Shown here: one piece after another, positions 35,528-43,966 of the stretch
Layout of the letters: the number at the start of each line of letters is the position of its first letter
How positions within the stretch are numbered: the first letter of the stretch is position 1
NCBI RefSeq assembly: GCF_023805255.1
Contig: NZ_JAMSCK010000005.1
Coordinates: 62,001-126,000, forward strand
DNA from: Gramella jeungdoensis
Lineage (GTDB): Bacteria; Bacteroidota; Bacteroidia; Flavobacteriales; Flavobacteriaceae
DNA length: 64,000 nucleotides
Direction: 5' to 3'
Translations under genes and position numbers: made by a program
The notes under the pieces: model-generated
What the model was told of the DNA's origin: nothing
Database searches by the model: none
The model's input: the letters and a program-made list of their open reading frames with translations, nothing else

Positions 35528-36760
35528 TTAATTAGAACTATACGAAAGCTGGTTTCCAGGCATCCCAATTCTTTCCAGCTTTAACTTTAAAGCCTCTGAC
35601 TTCTCGTAGGCCAGGAAGTAGTATATCACAAAAAACATAAAATACATGATCATAGTTTTTTGACGAATCATGATCCCTAAATTGGACATTATAAAGGTCA
35701 TTGCCAAAGAAGTAAGCACAAAAATCATTAAACAGGACTTCACATGTGAAGGTGCATTCTTCCAGAATTTAAAAAAATTGAGTCTAAACAATTTTCCAAA
35801 AAGTAGTAAATATATCAGGTTCTCAATTGAAACAATTATCCCTAAAAATCCAGGGGCATCGAGAAATAAAGGTCTGAACCAGAAGGTGAAGATCCGTTCC
35901 GGAAGGCTATAACCAGCCATGTTGACTCCCGAGGTAGCCGTACTTAAATCTTCTGACCTTTGTGAGGTAAAGGAAAGAAAATCTTCGATTAAATTAGAAG
36001 AACCATTCAAATTGACCACCCCCAAAATTTGTTCATGTAAAATGATTAACCCCACTAATATTGTAATTCCCCCAATTATCTTATTCTTCCTTGTAATAAG
36101 GTTTTTTCCAAAATAAAGTCCGTAAAGCCCTCCAATACATAATAGCAAGAACATATGTGGTCTAATGGCAAATACAAGTAAAGAAGAAATAATTAAACCC
36201 AGTTTCCGTTCTTTTATTTTTCCAATTGAATAAGCGAATAACATAAGTCCAAAAAAGATTGGAGCTCCTTTACCCAGCGAAGCTGACCAAAAATGCATAT
36301 TGGGAAAAAATAAGATAAGGCTTAATAAGTCTATTCTTTTGAAAACTTTTACCTTTTGAGGGATATTCTCCTTAAAGAATAAAAACCCAAATACAAATCC
36401 CCAGAAACCAATCCAGGTAAACAGTAACATCATCATTTCATAACTGAAGCCAAGTCCATGAATGAAAGGATAGGATACAAAATCAATGAAAGTTGTTTCC
36501 GTTCCAAAATATTCAAACCAAGTCTTTTTTGAATTAAGAGGTATTTCATAATACCTCCTTGAATCTGAAGGATTATATAAAGCATAGATATAATATACAA
36601 TTCCAAAGAAAATGTGATATACAAAAAGCCTGTTCATAAGCTTCCTTGAGAAAAATTTATGTTCATTCTCCAGCTTTCCGAAAATAACCTGGTTCAGACT
36701 AAATAAAAGTCTTACTATTAAAAGGGCGTCAACAATATTTAAAATTTCTCCGTTAAACAT
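35528..36760 (-). CDS. Wzy-like polytopic membrane protein, paralogue 1
   Basis: A 410-residue protein with about ten hydrophobic helices and no recognised soluble domain. The periplasmic-looking segment YNPSDSRRYYEIPL and the conserved blocks ILFFPNMHFWSASLGKGAP and FTFWFRPLFLDAP are shared almost unchanged with the protein at 42750-43964. The size, topology and location in a Wzx-containing locus suggest an oligosaccharide repeat-unit polymerase or EpsG-like protein, but there is no diagnostic motif. It lies upstream of the pglA-like gene with a 72-base gap. Confidence 0.6.
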   Translation of the reverse strand: MFNGEILNIVDALLIVRLLFSLNQVIFGKLENEHKFFSRKLMNRLFVYHIFFGIVYYIYALYNPSDSRRYYEIPLNSKKTWFEYFGTETTFIDFVSYPFIHGLGFSYEMMMLLFTWIGFWGFVFGFLFFKENIPQKVKVFKRIDLLSLILFFPNMHFWSASLGKGAPIFFGLMLFAYSIGKIKERKLGLIISSLLVFAIRPHMFLLLCIGGLYGLYFGKNLITRKNKIIGGITILVGLIILHEQILGVVNLNGSSNLIEDFLSFTSQRSEDLSTATSGVNMAGYSLPERIFTFWFRPLFLDAPGFLGIIVSIENLIYLLLFGKLFRLNFFKFWKNAPSHVKSCLMIFVLTSLAMTFIMSNLGIMIRQKTMIMYFMFFVIYYFLAYEKSEALKLKLERIGMPGNQLSYSSN

Positions 36761-36809
36761 ATTTATTATCTCTAATTCGACACGCCTTAAATCAATATCC
36801 CCACCATAT

Positions 36810-36827
36810 TTGAATTATATAATTCAA
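36810..36827. repeat. 18-bp perfect palindrome in a divergent intergenic region
   Basis: TTGAATTATATAATTCAA is its own reverse complement. It lies 50 bases upstream of the minus-strand Wzy-like gene and about 220 bases before the plus-strand acetyltransferase gene. It could be an operator, but it is AT-rich and may be chance. Confidence 0.4.
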
Positions 36828-37007
36828 CCAAAGTATCTTTAATAGAAATATTGCTGTACAGCAGCGGAATCAAAGAGTTAGGCCTATTTCAAAGATCAAT
36901 ACCAGAAATAATATATTTGTAGAACATTCAAAATAAGTGTGGACCACTTCTACACTTTGAGCTTAGTAAGCCATTAATTGATTTAACCTTTTACAGAAGT
37001 ATTATAC

Positions 37008-37015
37008 TATATTTG
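37008..37015 (+). promoter_or_regulatory. -7 promoter element of the acetyltransferase/GT2 pair
   Basis: TATATTTG is a perfect TAnnTTTG. It lies 33 bases before the ATG at 37049 and covers the alternative TTG start at 37013, arguing against that start. Confidence 0.5.
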
Positions 37016-37048
37016 TCTTTAGGTCTTATGTTATTTAAAGGATTAAAG

Positions 37049-37714
37049 ATGAAAAATAAGAAGTTAATAATTTATGGTATAGGCAAATTTGCTGAATACA
37101 TCGCTTTTCTTTTTAATTCAGATAGCGATTATCATGTAGAAGCATTTTGTGTTGAAAAAAATTTTATTACTAAAAATAATAATAATCCAAATAAAATTCC
37201 CTTAATACCATTAGAAAAAATATCAGAATCATGCCCACCAAATCAATATGAAATGTTTGTTGCGGTTGGAAATGATCGAGTTAGAGAAAGAATTTATGGG
37301 AAAATCAAATCTAAAGGATATAAATTTGCGAGTTATATTTCCACTAAAGCAACTGTTTTTGACAACTTAAAAGTTGGAGAAAATACTTTTATATCAGAAG
37401 ATACCGCTATTCAACCTTTTGTTAGTATAGATGACAATACAATTTTAATAGGAGCAAAAATTGGTCACCATTCAAAAATAGGTCGAAATGTTCTGTTAAG
37501 CCTAACATCCATAGGAGCAAATGTTATTATTGGAAATAATTCTTTTCTAGGAATTAACTCCACTGTTAAATCAAATATTTCAATTGGGAATAATAATATA
37601 ATTGGAATGGGTTGTATTATATCTCACAACACAAACGACTGTGAAGTTTTTACTGCTGCAAAATCCATTAAAAGAAAACTAACATCTGAAGATATCAGCG
37701 ATAAATATTTATAA
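37049..37714 (+). CDS. PglD/NeuD-like hexapeptide acetyltransferase
   Basis: A 221-residue protein with an N-terminal Rossmann-like segment (IIYGIGKFAEYIAFLF) and a C-terminal left-handed beta-helix (IGHHSKIGRNVLLS, IGNNSFLGINSTV). It differs markedly from the acetyltransferase at 33030-33644 and is more AT-rich, with abundant Asn/Ile/Lys codons, which suggests separate acquisition. The ATG at 37049 is preferred over the TTG at 37013. Its substrate is probably a sugar of the repeat unit. It forms a short plus-strand operon with the GT2 gene inside an otherwise minus-strand locus. Confidence 0.8.
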   Translation: MKNKKLIIYGIGKFAEYIAFLFNSDSDYHVEAFCVEKNFITKNNNNPNKIPLIPLEKISESCPPNQYEMFVAVGNDRVRERIYGKIKSKGYKFASYISTKATVFDNLKVGENTFISEDTAIQPFVSIDDNTILIGAKIGHHSKIGRNVLLSLTSIGANVIIGNNSFLGINSTVKSNISIGNNNIIGMGCIISHNTNDCEVFTAAKSIKRKLTSEDISDKYL

Positions 37715-37754
37715 TCTTTTAAAAAAACAAACTAAATTTCTTCATAATTAATTA

Positions 37755-38690
37755 ATGCATTTTTCAGACTTCTTAAAAAAATTCGAAAAAATTAAAGTTA
37801 AAGAATATCCGAATCAGGTATCGAGCTTCCCAAAAGTCTCTATTTTAATCCAAACTTTTGAACATGTGGATTTTATCGATAAATGTGTTCATAGTATTTT
37901 AAATCAAAAAACTGACTTTGAATATGAAATAATACTTGGAGAAGATCTTTCTTCGGATGGAACCAGGGAAAAATGCATTTCTTTAGCTGAAAAACACCCC
38001 AATCATATAAGGCTTTTTTTACATCATGCCGGTAATAAAATAAAAGTTGATAATTTCGTTACGGGAAATTTCAATATATTCTATAACTTAATTCAGGCAA
38101 AAGGTAAATATATAGCTTTGTGCGATGGAGATGATTACTGGGATGATCCCCAAAAACTTTATAATCAGGTCAATTTTTTAGAAAACAATCCTTCTTATAT
38201 ATTGTGCTTTCATGACTACAATATTATATCGTCAAATAAAAAAGATGCAATAAAACTTATGAAACCCATAAATAAGGATATTTCTAGTCAAGAATTACAA
38301 AAATGTCAGGTTTATCCTTTAACAAATACAATATGTTTTAGGAATATTCACAGAGATATTCCTGAAGAAATTCTCGAAGTTTTTAATATAGATTCGTTCT
38401 GGTTTAGTATTCTTGGGGGTTACGGAGGTGGGAAATATTTAAAAAGTATAAGACCATCCTATTACAGAGTTCATGAAGGAGGTACATGGACTAATAAAAA
38501 TAAAGCCCAAAATTTCATGCTTAAAATATTATTTTTTGAAAAGCTTTCAGCGTTTTATAAGAAAAAAAAATATTTGGAATTGAGCAATTATCATAATAGT
38601 CAAATGCTGATGTACCGAAAAATGTTGACTTACTACTACCTAAAGCGCCTTAAAATCTCCATGGCCATAAAATCTTTATATTTAAAATAA
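37755..38690 (+). CDS. GT2 glycosyltransferase
   Basis: A 311-residue GT-A fold enzyme. The donor site shows VSILIQTFEHVDFIDKCVHSIL near 29 and the metal-binding Asp-x-Asp region ALCDGDDYWDDPQKL near 122. The C-terminal part resembles bacterial GT2 proteins that add side-chain sugars. The base composition is as AT-rich as the preceding gene. It ends inside the left arm of a long perfect inverted repeat that should act as a bidirectional terminator. Confidence 0.88.
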   Translation: MHFSDFLKKFEKIKVKEYPNQVSSFPKVSILIQTFEHVDFIDKCVHSILNQKTDFEYEIILGEDLSSDGTREKCISLAEKHPNHIRLFLHHAGNKIKVDNFVTGNFNIFYNLIQAKGKYIALCDGDDYWDDPQKLYNQVNFLENNPSYILCFHDYNIISSNKKDAIKLMKPINKDISSQELQKCQVYPLTNTICFRNIHRDIPEEILEVFNIDSFWFSILGGYGGGKYLKSIRPSYYRVHEGGTWTNKNKAQNFMLKILFFEKLSAFYKKKKYLELSNYHNSQMLMYRKMLTYYYLKRLKISMAIKSLYLK

Positions 38691-38730
38691 TAATATAGCC
38701 CTTAAAATTTAAGGGCTATATTATTATTTT
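38684..38730. terminator. Long perfect inverted repeat, bidirectional terminator
   Basis: Two 23-base arms (38684-38706 and 38708-38730) are perfect reverse complements around a single A. The core is AGCCCTTAAA / TTTAAGGGCT, flanked by AT-rich arms giving a U tract in both directions. It sits between two convergent genes and includes the GT2 stop codon. Confidence 0.85.
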
Positions 38731-38741
38731 AAATTAAGAAA

Positions 38742-39530
38742 TTAATCCGGAATAACTATTATAGTAAATTCAGCTGAATCGGTACAATCACCATCCCCCA
38801 CAGTGTAAATTGTTGAATATTCTCCGGGTCCATTATAATGATTTACCAAATAATTAATAGTTGGATTAAACGAACCCCTATAAGAGACACCTTCATCAAA
38901 TAAGGCACGATACCAATCAAGAACAGTTTGGTGATCCGGTGCAGCTTCAACTTCAGACTGTGTTTTATAACCTGTTCTCCCCTCACCTGCACTAATAATA
39001 CAATCATCTAAAGGTTCACAACCAGTTATTTCATAATTAAAATAGGACCAACTACCATATTTTATATCTATATCTCCAGCCCAGTAAGAATTAGATCCTT
39101 CCTCACCTCTAAATGTGGAAAAAGAAGCTATAGATAAGTTTTGATCATAATCGGCAAGATCAATTTCGAAGGTATAATGGTCAACTCCCGAATCAAAGCT
39201 TTTTACCCATTCCATTCTTGAAGGTGGTAAATTTCCCTGACCAACGGTAGGAAAGCCATTTTCCTGATTAACTACATGTACTCTTGTTTTATCAAGATCG
39301 AAACCTTCATTTGCCATAATCGTTACAAATAATATTCCCACATTATTATTTGTCACTTCAATAATTCCTGCATCGCCAAAATCATAAGTTATCGTTTCAC
39401 AACCTTCAACCTCAACATGTGCATTCGCTTCCAGGATCTGTTCATTACTTAAACCCAATTCATCCCGCTCTGTAGAGCATGAAAAAGCCCCCAAGATCGC
39501 CAATAGTAGACATATCTTTCTCATATTCAA
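38742..39530 (-). CDS. Secreted lipoprotein of unknown function
   Basis: A 262-residue protein with a lipoprotein signal; the lipobox AFSC places the modified Cys at residue 18. The mature part is acidic and rich in Tyr, Gly and Thr, with four cysteines after residue 40 (GCETIT, GCEPLDDC, GDCTDS). The C-terminal 50 residues (GPGEYSTIYTVGDGDCTDSAEFTI) resemble PKD-like or Ig-like beta-sandwich ends. I do not recognise a family. It is alone, between a terminator and a 286-base spacer, inside the polysaccharide locus. It may be a surface protein unrelated to sugar assembly. Confidence 0.7.
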   Translation of the reverse strand: MNMRKICLLLAILGAFSCSTERDELGLSNEQILEANAHVEVEGCETITYDFGDAGIIEVTNNNVGILFVTIMANEGFDLDKTRVHVVNQENGFPTVGQGNLPPSRMEWVKSFDSGVDHYTFEIDLADYDQNLSIASFSTFRGEEGSNSYWAGDIDIKYGSWSYFNYEITGCEPLDDCIISAGEGRTGYKTQSEVEAAPDHQTVLDWYRALFDEGVSYRGSFNPTINYLVNHYNGPGEYSTIYTVGDGDCTDSAEFTIIVIPD

Positions 39531-39740
39531 ATCAATAAAGTTAATAATAGGAAAGGTACTAAATGAAGGATCTTGGACTAAGAAAAATCCTACCTTTTCG
39601 ATTTAATAAAGATTAAAACGATTAGAGGTATACATTTGATATAATTTACTGATAATTAATTTTTTATATGAAAGAAATTACGTGTTAAAACGATTCTATT
39701 TGTAGGTCTTAACTTTCTAAAATCCACCTCAAAAAGTCAA

Positions 39741-39760
39741 TCTTCCTACTAAAAGGAAGA
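39741..39760 (-). terminator. Possible weak terminator after asnB
   Basis: A 7-base stem TCTTCCT/AGGAAGA with a 6-base loop, followed on the minus strand by TTGACTTTTTG. The T tract is interrupted. It lies in the 286-base spacer between asnB and the lipoprotein gene, which otherwise shows nothing clear. Confidence 0.35.
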
Positions 39761-39816
39761 AATTTAAAGCAGTTTTCATCCCCTTCAGAAATATAACGGT
39801 AGAGTTTAAAATAACA

Positions 39817-41721
39817 TCAGGTCTGAGGGAGGTAAGTATTTTTATACCATTTTTGAAAACAGTAAAAAGTCCAGACCCTAAAGGTATTATCTATTTTTCC
39901 TGACAGATGGTTTTTGACTAGACTGGTAATTTCCTCAACATTGAATATATTCTGTTGATTCAGAAAGTCTTTTTCGATATATGATTTCAATTCAGCAGAA
40001 AAATCATCTCTCAACCAATCACCTACCGGAACTCCAAAACCTTTTTTAGATTTATCAAGAAAACCCTTAGGAAAATATTGTTTAAAGGATTCTTTAAGCA
40101 AATACTTCTTATCCCATCCTTTCATTAAATAATCCTCAGGAAGTTGCATAGTGAAATTCCATAATTCTTTATTGAGAAATGGCGCCCTGCTTTCCAACGA
40201 TGTTAACATACTGGTCCTATCAACCTTAACTAGCATATCCCCTTCAAGGCTCATTATCTTATCAATATTTCTGAAATCGGTAAGAGAGTTGGCCTTATGT
40301 CCTACACTATCTTTATAATAATTAAATACTCCAGGACTTTGCATAGATGGTTTTAACAACGCTTTCATCTCTTCCTCTTGATAAGCCAGTGATATGATAT
40401 TGTAATAAAAGTCACCTTCATAATTAATAGCATTGAGAAGTCTCTTAATTTTAAACCTGATACCTCTTTTATCATCTTTTGTGGAAAATAAAGAATTAGA
40501 AAGACTTCTAAATCTATAATGCATACCTCTTGGGACCACTGAAGAATATCGCTGATTCAGTTTACTTATATAGTATTTATTATATCCGCCAAAAACTTCA
40601 TCTCCGCCGTCCCCGGTAAGGGCTACTTTTACGTTTTGCCTGGTCTTATGTGCTACCAGGTAAGTAGGTAATGAAGAAGAATCAGCAAAAGGTTCATCAA
40701 AATTCAGCAGAATATTATCGATATTCTGTTTCAAATCTTTAACCGAAATAACAAATTCATGGTGATTGCTATTTATAAGTTTGGCTACAGTGCGCGACTT
40801 GTCAGTCTCGTCAAAAGATTTCTTTTCGAAACCCACTGAAAATGTATCAATTTTGCCACCTTTCTCCCTGGCCAAGGCCAAAGAAACAATAGAAGAATCT
40901 ACGCCTCCGGAAAGAAAGGTACCCAATGGAACATCTGCCATAGATCTGGAGAGAACACTTTTATTTACCAGCTCATGAGTTTTTTTTACAGCTTCCTTAA
41001 AAGATAAGCTGGGATCGACTTCATTTTTGAATTCCTGAACGATCTCATGATCATTCACAGTATGAGTTTTACAGTCTATTTCCAGATAATGATTCGCTTC
41101 AAGCTTATTTATATCTTCATAAATGGTGAATGGAGCCGGGATATAAGTTAGCCGAAAATAAAGATTGAGACCATGCACAGATATGCTGGGCTTTTCCGAA
41201 ATAATTTTAGTAATAGATTTTAATTCTGAGGCCCAAATAAAATTATCTTTCTTATGAAAATAATATAAAGGCTTTTCTCCAAAAAAATCTCTGGCGATGA
41301 AAAGCTTTTCTATATTCGAATCATATATACTAAAGGCAAACATTCCATCCAACTTTGGAAAAGCATCCGTTCCATACCTTTCGTATAAGCGAAGTATCAC
41401 CTCAGTATCTGAAGTTGTGCTGAATTTAACCCCCTGTTCGGTAAGATTATTTTTTAAAACCTTATAGTTATATATTTCACCATTGAAAACTATGCATACA
41501 GAACCATCATCAGAATATATAGGTTGTTTCCCCGTATTAAGATCTATGATCGACAGCCTTCTCATTGCCATTCCTATCTGATAGTCCTCTGTTTCATGGA
41601 TAAAGAATCCATCCTCATCGGGTCCACGATGAAAGATTTCCATATTCATTTTAGAAAGGTGTTTGGAAAGATCTGTTCGCTTCTCCCGTCTAAATTGAAT
41701 TATTCCATTGATTCCGCACAT
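39817..41721 (-). CDS. asnB: Glutamine-hydrolysing asparagine synthase family protein
   Basis: Class II amidotransferase of 634 residues. The nucleophile is Cys2 (MCGINGI), followed by the glutaminase motif FNGEIYNY and the synthetase ATP motif FLSGGVDSSIVSLAL near 253. The C-terminal half contains the conserved LTGDGGDEVFGGY. Many polysaccharide loci carry such a gene, where it may amidate sugar carboxylates rather than make free asparagine; which applies here cannot be told. It has its own -7 element and is preceded by the deacetylase gene on the same strand. Confidence 0.9.
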   Translation of the reverse strand: MCGINGIIQFRREKRTDLSKHLSKMNMEIFHRGPDEDGFFIHETEDYQIGMAMRRLSIIDLNTGKQPIYSDDGSVCIVFNGEIYNYKVLKNNLTEQGVKFSTTSDTEVILRLYERYGTDAFPKLDGMFAFSIYDSNIEKLFIARDFFGEKPLYYFHKKDNFIWASELKSITKIISEKPSISVHGLNLYFRLTYIPAPFTIYEDINKLEANHYLEIDCKTHTVNDHEIVQEFKNEVDPSLSFKEAVKKTHELVNKSVLSRSMADVPLGTFLSGGVDSSIVSLALAREKGGKIDTFSVGFEKKSFDETDKSRTVAKLINSNHHEFVISVKDLKQNIDNILLNFDEPFADSSSLPTYLVAHKTRQNVKVALTGDGGDEVFGGYNKYYISKLNQRYSSVVPRGMHYRFRSLSNSLFSTKDDKRGIRFKIKRLLNAINYEGDFYYNIISLAYQEEEMKALLKPSMQSPGVFNYYKDSVGHKANSLTDFRNIDKIMSLEGDMLVKVDRTSMLTSLESRAPFLNKELWNFTMQLPEDYLMKGWDKKYLLKESFKQYFPKGFLDKSKKGFGVPVGDWLRDDFSAELKSYIEKDFLNQQNIFNVEEITSLVKNHLSGKIDNTFRVWTFYCFQKWYKNTYLPQT

Positions 41722-41745
41722 AAATGGTATTTAATGTAAAATCCG

Positions 41746-41753
41746 CAAATATA
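41746..41753 (-). promoter_or_regulatory. -7 promoter element of asnB
   Basis: Perfect TATATTTG on the minus strand, 25 bases before the asnB ATG. The -33 region (TTAC) is poor. Confidence 0.45.
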
Positions 41754-41787
41754 AAGAAACACTTACGGAGGTAACTGTAATTAAATT

Positions 41788-42753
41788 TTATTTAAGAATC
41801 ATATCACCTAATTCAGCCATATTAAGAGACTGGAAATTATAATCCTTATGCAAACTCACAAAATGTGAAAGAATTTCGTTCAGATCTCTCATACTTCTTT
41901 CTGGATGATCCCCAAAATTATGTGGATGCCACCATAAATGGTAAATTTTATTCTTCTTTGCCGCTGTTTCCATTTCCCGTTTAACTCTATTCAACTTTAA
42001 TCTTCGAAGAAGATCGGTTTCTTCTGAAGGTCTTAAAAATCTACTTGCCATCTGCTCAATGGGCTTTTTGTCTTTTAGTTCATTTAACCTGTATGTTTTT
42101 TCCCCTAAAGGAATATATGCATCACCAGTTCTCCCCAATCTTGTAACTATGCTATCTGATCTTACATCTTCCCAGTACCATGAATAAGGATTAGACCTTA
42201 CATTAACAATTCCCAGGTCCCTACAAATCTCTAAGTAATCTTCAGAAATCTGATTTCTTGGAAAAACAAGGGATTTGAGTTGTATATTAAATTTACTGGC
42301 AAGGCTCACAGCTTTAGATATATCAGCTCTAAAATTTTCCAAGTCCTGACCAGGTTCCATACAGTAATAATGAGAATAGGTGTGTGTACCTATTTCCTGC
42401 CCTGGAATTTCAGAAATATGTCTTACCAATTCAGGTGCGAAGCATAATTCCTCGATTCCGTCATTATAATGATTCATACCAAAATCATAAGCTGAAAGTG
42501 CCCTATTATGATAAGCCGGTATTGATTCAGGAATATTGCTTTTCCATTCATCCCAGTTTTCATTAAATAGCATTCCTACGGTAGCCCAGGTGGAATGTAT
42601 TCCTTTATCTTCAAAGGATTTTAGAATTTCAGGAATTACCTGCCTTGTATTTATGAAATATCTTTTTTTACTAGAATAATCTATAACATCAAATACCCCC
42701 CAAAGCAGTTCAAAGTCTAACGATATTATCAAATATCCATTATTATTTTTCAT
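41788..42753 (-). CDS. Polysaccharide deacetylase (NodB-like, CE4)
   Basis: A 321-residue NodB-fold hydrolase. The first motif is SLDFELLWG (residues 10-18, with Asp), and the second is GTHTYSHYYC near 121 with the metal His pair. A C-terminal YHLWWHPHNFG block supplies the last catalytic His. No signal peptide is seen, so it probably acts in the cytoplasm or needs another export route. It may remove N-acetyl groups from sugars of the repeat unit or its precursors. The ATG overlaps the upstream Wzy-like gene by four bases. Confidence 0.85.
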   Translation of the reverse strand: MKNNNGYLIISLDFELLWGVFDVIDYSSKKRYFINTRQVIPEILKSFEDKGIHSTWATVGMLFNENWDEWKSNIPESIPAYHNRALSAYDFGMNHYNDGIEELCFAPELVRHISEIPGQEIGTHTYSHYYCMEPGQDLENFRADISKAVSLASKFNIQLKSLVFPRNQISEDYLEICRDLGIVNVRSNPYSWYWEDVRSDSIVTRLGRTGDAYIPLGEKTYRLNELKDKKPIEQMASRFLRPSEETDLLRRLKLNRVKREMETAAKKNKIYHLWWHPHNFGDHPERSMRDLNEILSHFVSLHKDYNFQSLNMAELGDMILK

Positions 42754-43964
42754 TCTAATACTAATTCTTCAGATTTTCTATTTTCTTCCTGGCTTTTTCT
42801 AATTTTCCTGATTCTTATAATTTTCCTATATTTCTTTTCAGCCAGATAATAATATATCACAAAGAAGAGGTAATACATCACCATCGTCTTTTGCCTCATA
42901 ATAATACCTAAATTAGACATCACAAACGTCATAGCCAGCGATCCAGTAAGGAATATTACTAAGCCCATTTTAACAAACGAAGGGGATCTTTTTAAAAATT
43001 TTATAAAATCTTTTTTCAGGATCTTGAAAAAAAGAAGTAGATAAATAAAATTTTCGACTGAGGTAATAAGCCCCAAAATATTAGGTGCATCGAAAAACAG
43101 GGGTCTGAACCAAAAAGTAAATAATTTTAAAGGTAGGGGATAAGAAGACATATCCACCCCTGAACCCGCAGTACTTAAATCTTCTGAATTCTTTTCGGCT
43201 GCCGCTTGAAAATCCTCAATCAAATTATCTGAGTTCTGAAGATTCATTACTGCCAGAATCTTATCTTGCAATAAGATTAATGCTCCAATAAGAGTTATAT
43301 ATACCAATAATTTCTTTCGGAAAGAAACCTTTTCTTTCCCACTCATATAGCCCAAAACTGCTCCTACTGCCACAAACATAAATACATGAGGTCTTATATA
43401 GAAAATGATGATAGAAGAAAAAATAAGAAGAAAAATACGGCCCTTAGGATTAATAATAGCATAACTAAACATCATCAACCCTAAAAATATAGGAGCTCCC
43501 TTTCCAAGAGAGGCCGTCCAGAAATGCATATTGGGAAAGAACAAGATCAGAGTAAAAAGATCTATATTTTTAAATACCTTAACCTTTATAGGAATTTGCT
43601 CACGAAAGAATAAATATCCATACAAAAATCCTAAGTACCCGAACCAGGCAAAAAGGAGCATTAACATATCATATGAAAAGCCCAGTTTGTAGAAAGGATA
43701 GGCAATAAAATCAATAAATTTAGTGTCTGTGCCAAAAAGATCTAACCAAGAACCATCATGAACCTGTACATCATCAAAGTACCGATGCGAATCTGAAGGA
43801 TTATTATAGGCATACCAGGAATAAACTCCAAAGAAAAGAAGATGATACAAATAGACCAGATTCATCTTCTTAGTATCAAAAAAAGGATGTTTCTTCTTAT
43901 AAGCTCCAAAAATGGTTTGGTTCAATCCAAATAGCAGAATAATAAGAAGAATAACTCCTACCAT
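42750..43964 (-). CDS. Wzy-like polytopic membrane protein, paralogue 2
   Basis: A 404-residue protein with about ten transmembrane helices and a basic C-terminal tail. It is a clear paralogue of the protein at 35528-36760: NNPSDSHRYFD, ILFFPNMHFWTASLGKGAP, FTFWFRPLFFDAP and LAMTFVMSNLGI are shared in the same order. The function is probably repeat-unit polymerisation or an EpsG-like role; there is no proof from sequence. It is translationally coupled to the deacetylase gene and two bases after the GNAT gene. Confidence 0.6.
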   Translation of the reverse strand: MVGVILLIILLFGLNQTIFGAYKKKHPFFDTKKMNLVYLYHLLFFGVYSWYAYNNPSDSHRYFDDVQVHDGSWLDLFGTDTKFIDFIAYPFYKLGFSYDMLMLLFAWFGYLGFLYGYLFFREQIPIKVKVFKNIDLFTLILFFPNMHFWTASLGKGAPIFLGLMMFSYAIINPKGRIFLLIFSSIIIFYIRPHVFMFVAVGAVLGYMSGKEKVSFRKKLLVYITLIGALILLQDKILAVMNLQNSDNLIEDFQAAAEKNSEDLSTAGSGVDMSSYPLPLKLFTFWFRPLFFDAPNILGLITSVENFIYLLLFFKILKKDFIKFLKRSPSFVKMGLVIFLTGSLAMTFVMSNLGIIMRQKTMVMYYLFFVIYYYLAEKKYRKIIRIRKIRKSQEENRKSEELVLE

Positions 43965-43966
43965 AA

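Noticed and set aside
37013-37048. Longer start (TTG at 37013) for the acetyltransferase
   Set aside because: The codon lies inside a perfect -7 promoter element, and the ATG at 37049 fits the family N-terminus.
39712-39816. A 35-codon in-frame extension after the asnB stop codon, which looks protein-like
   Set aside because: AsnB already ends at the usual family position and no premature stop is implied; the open frame is probably chance.
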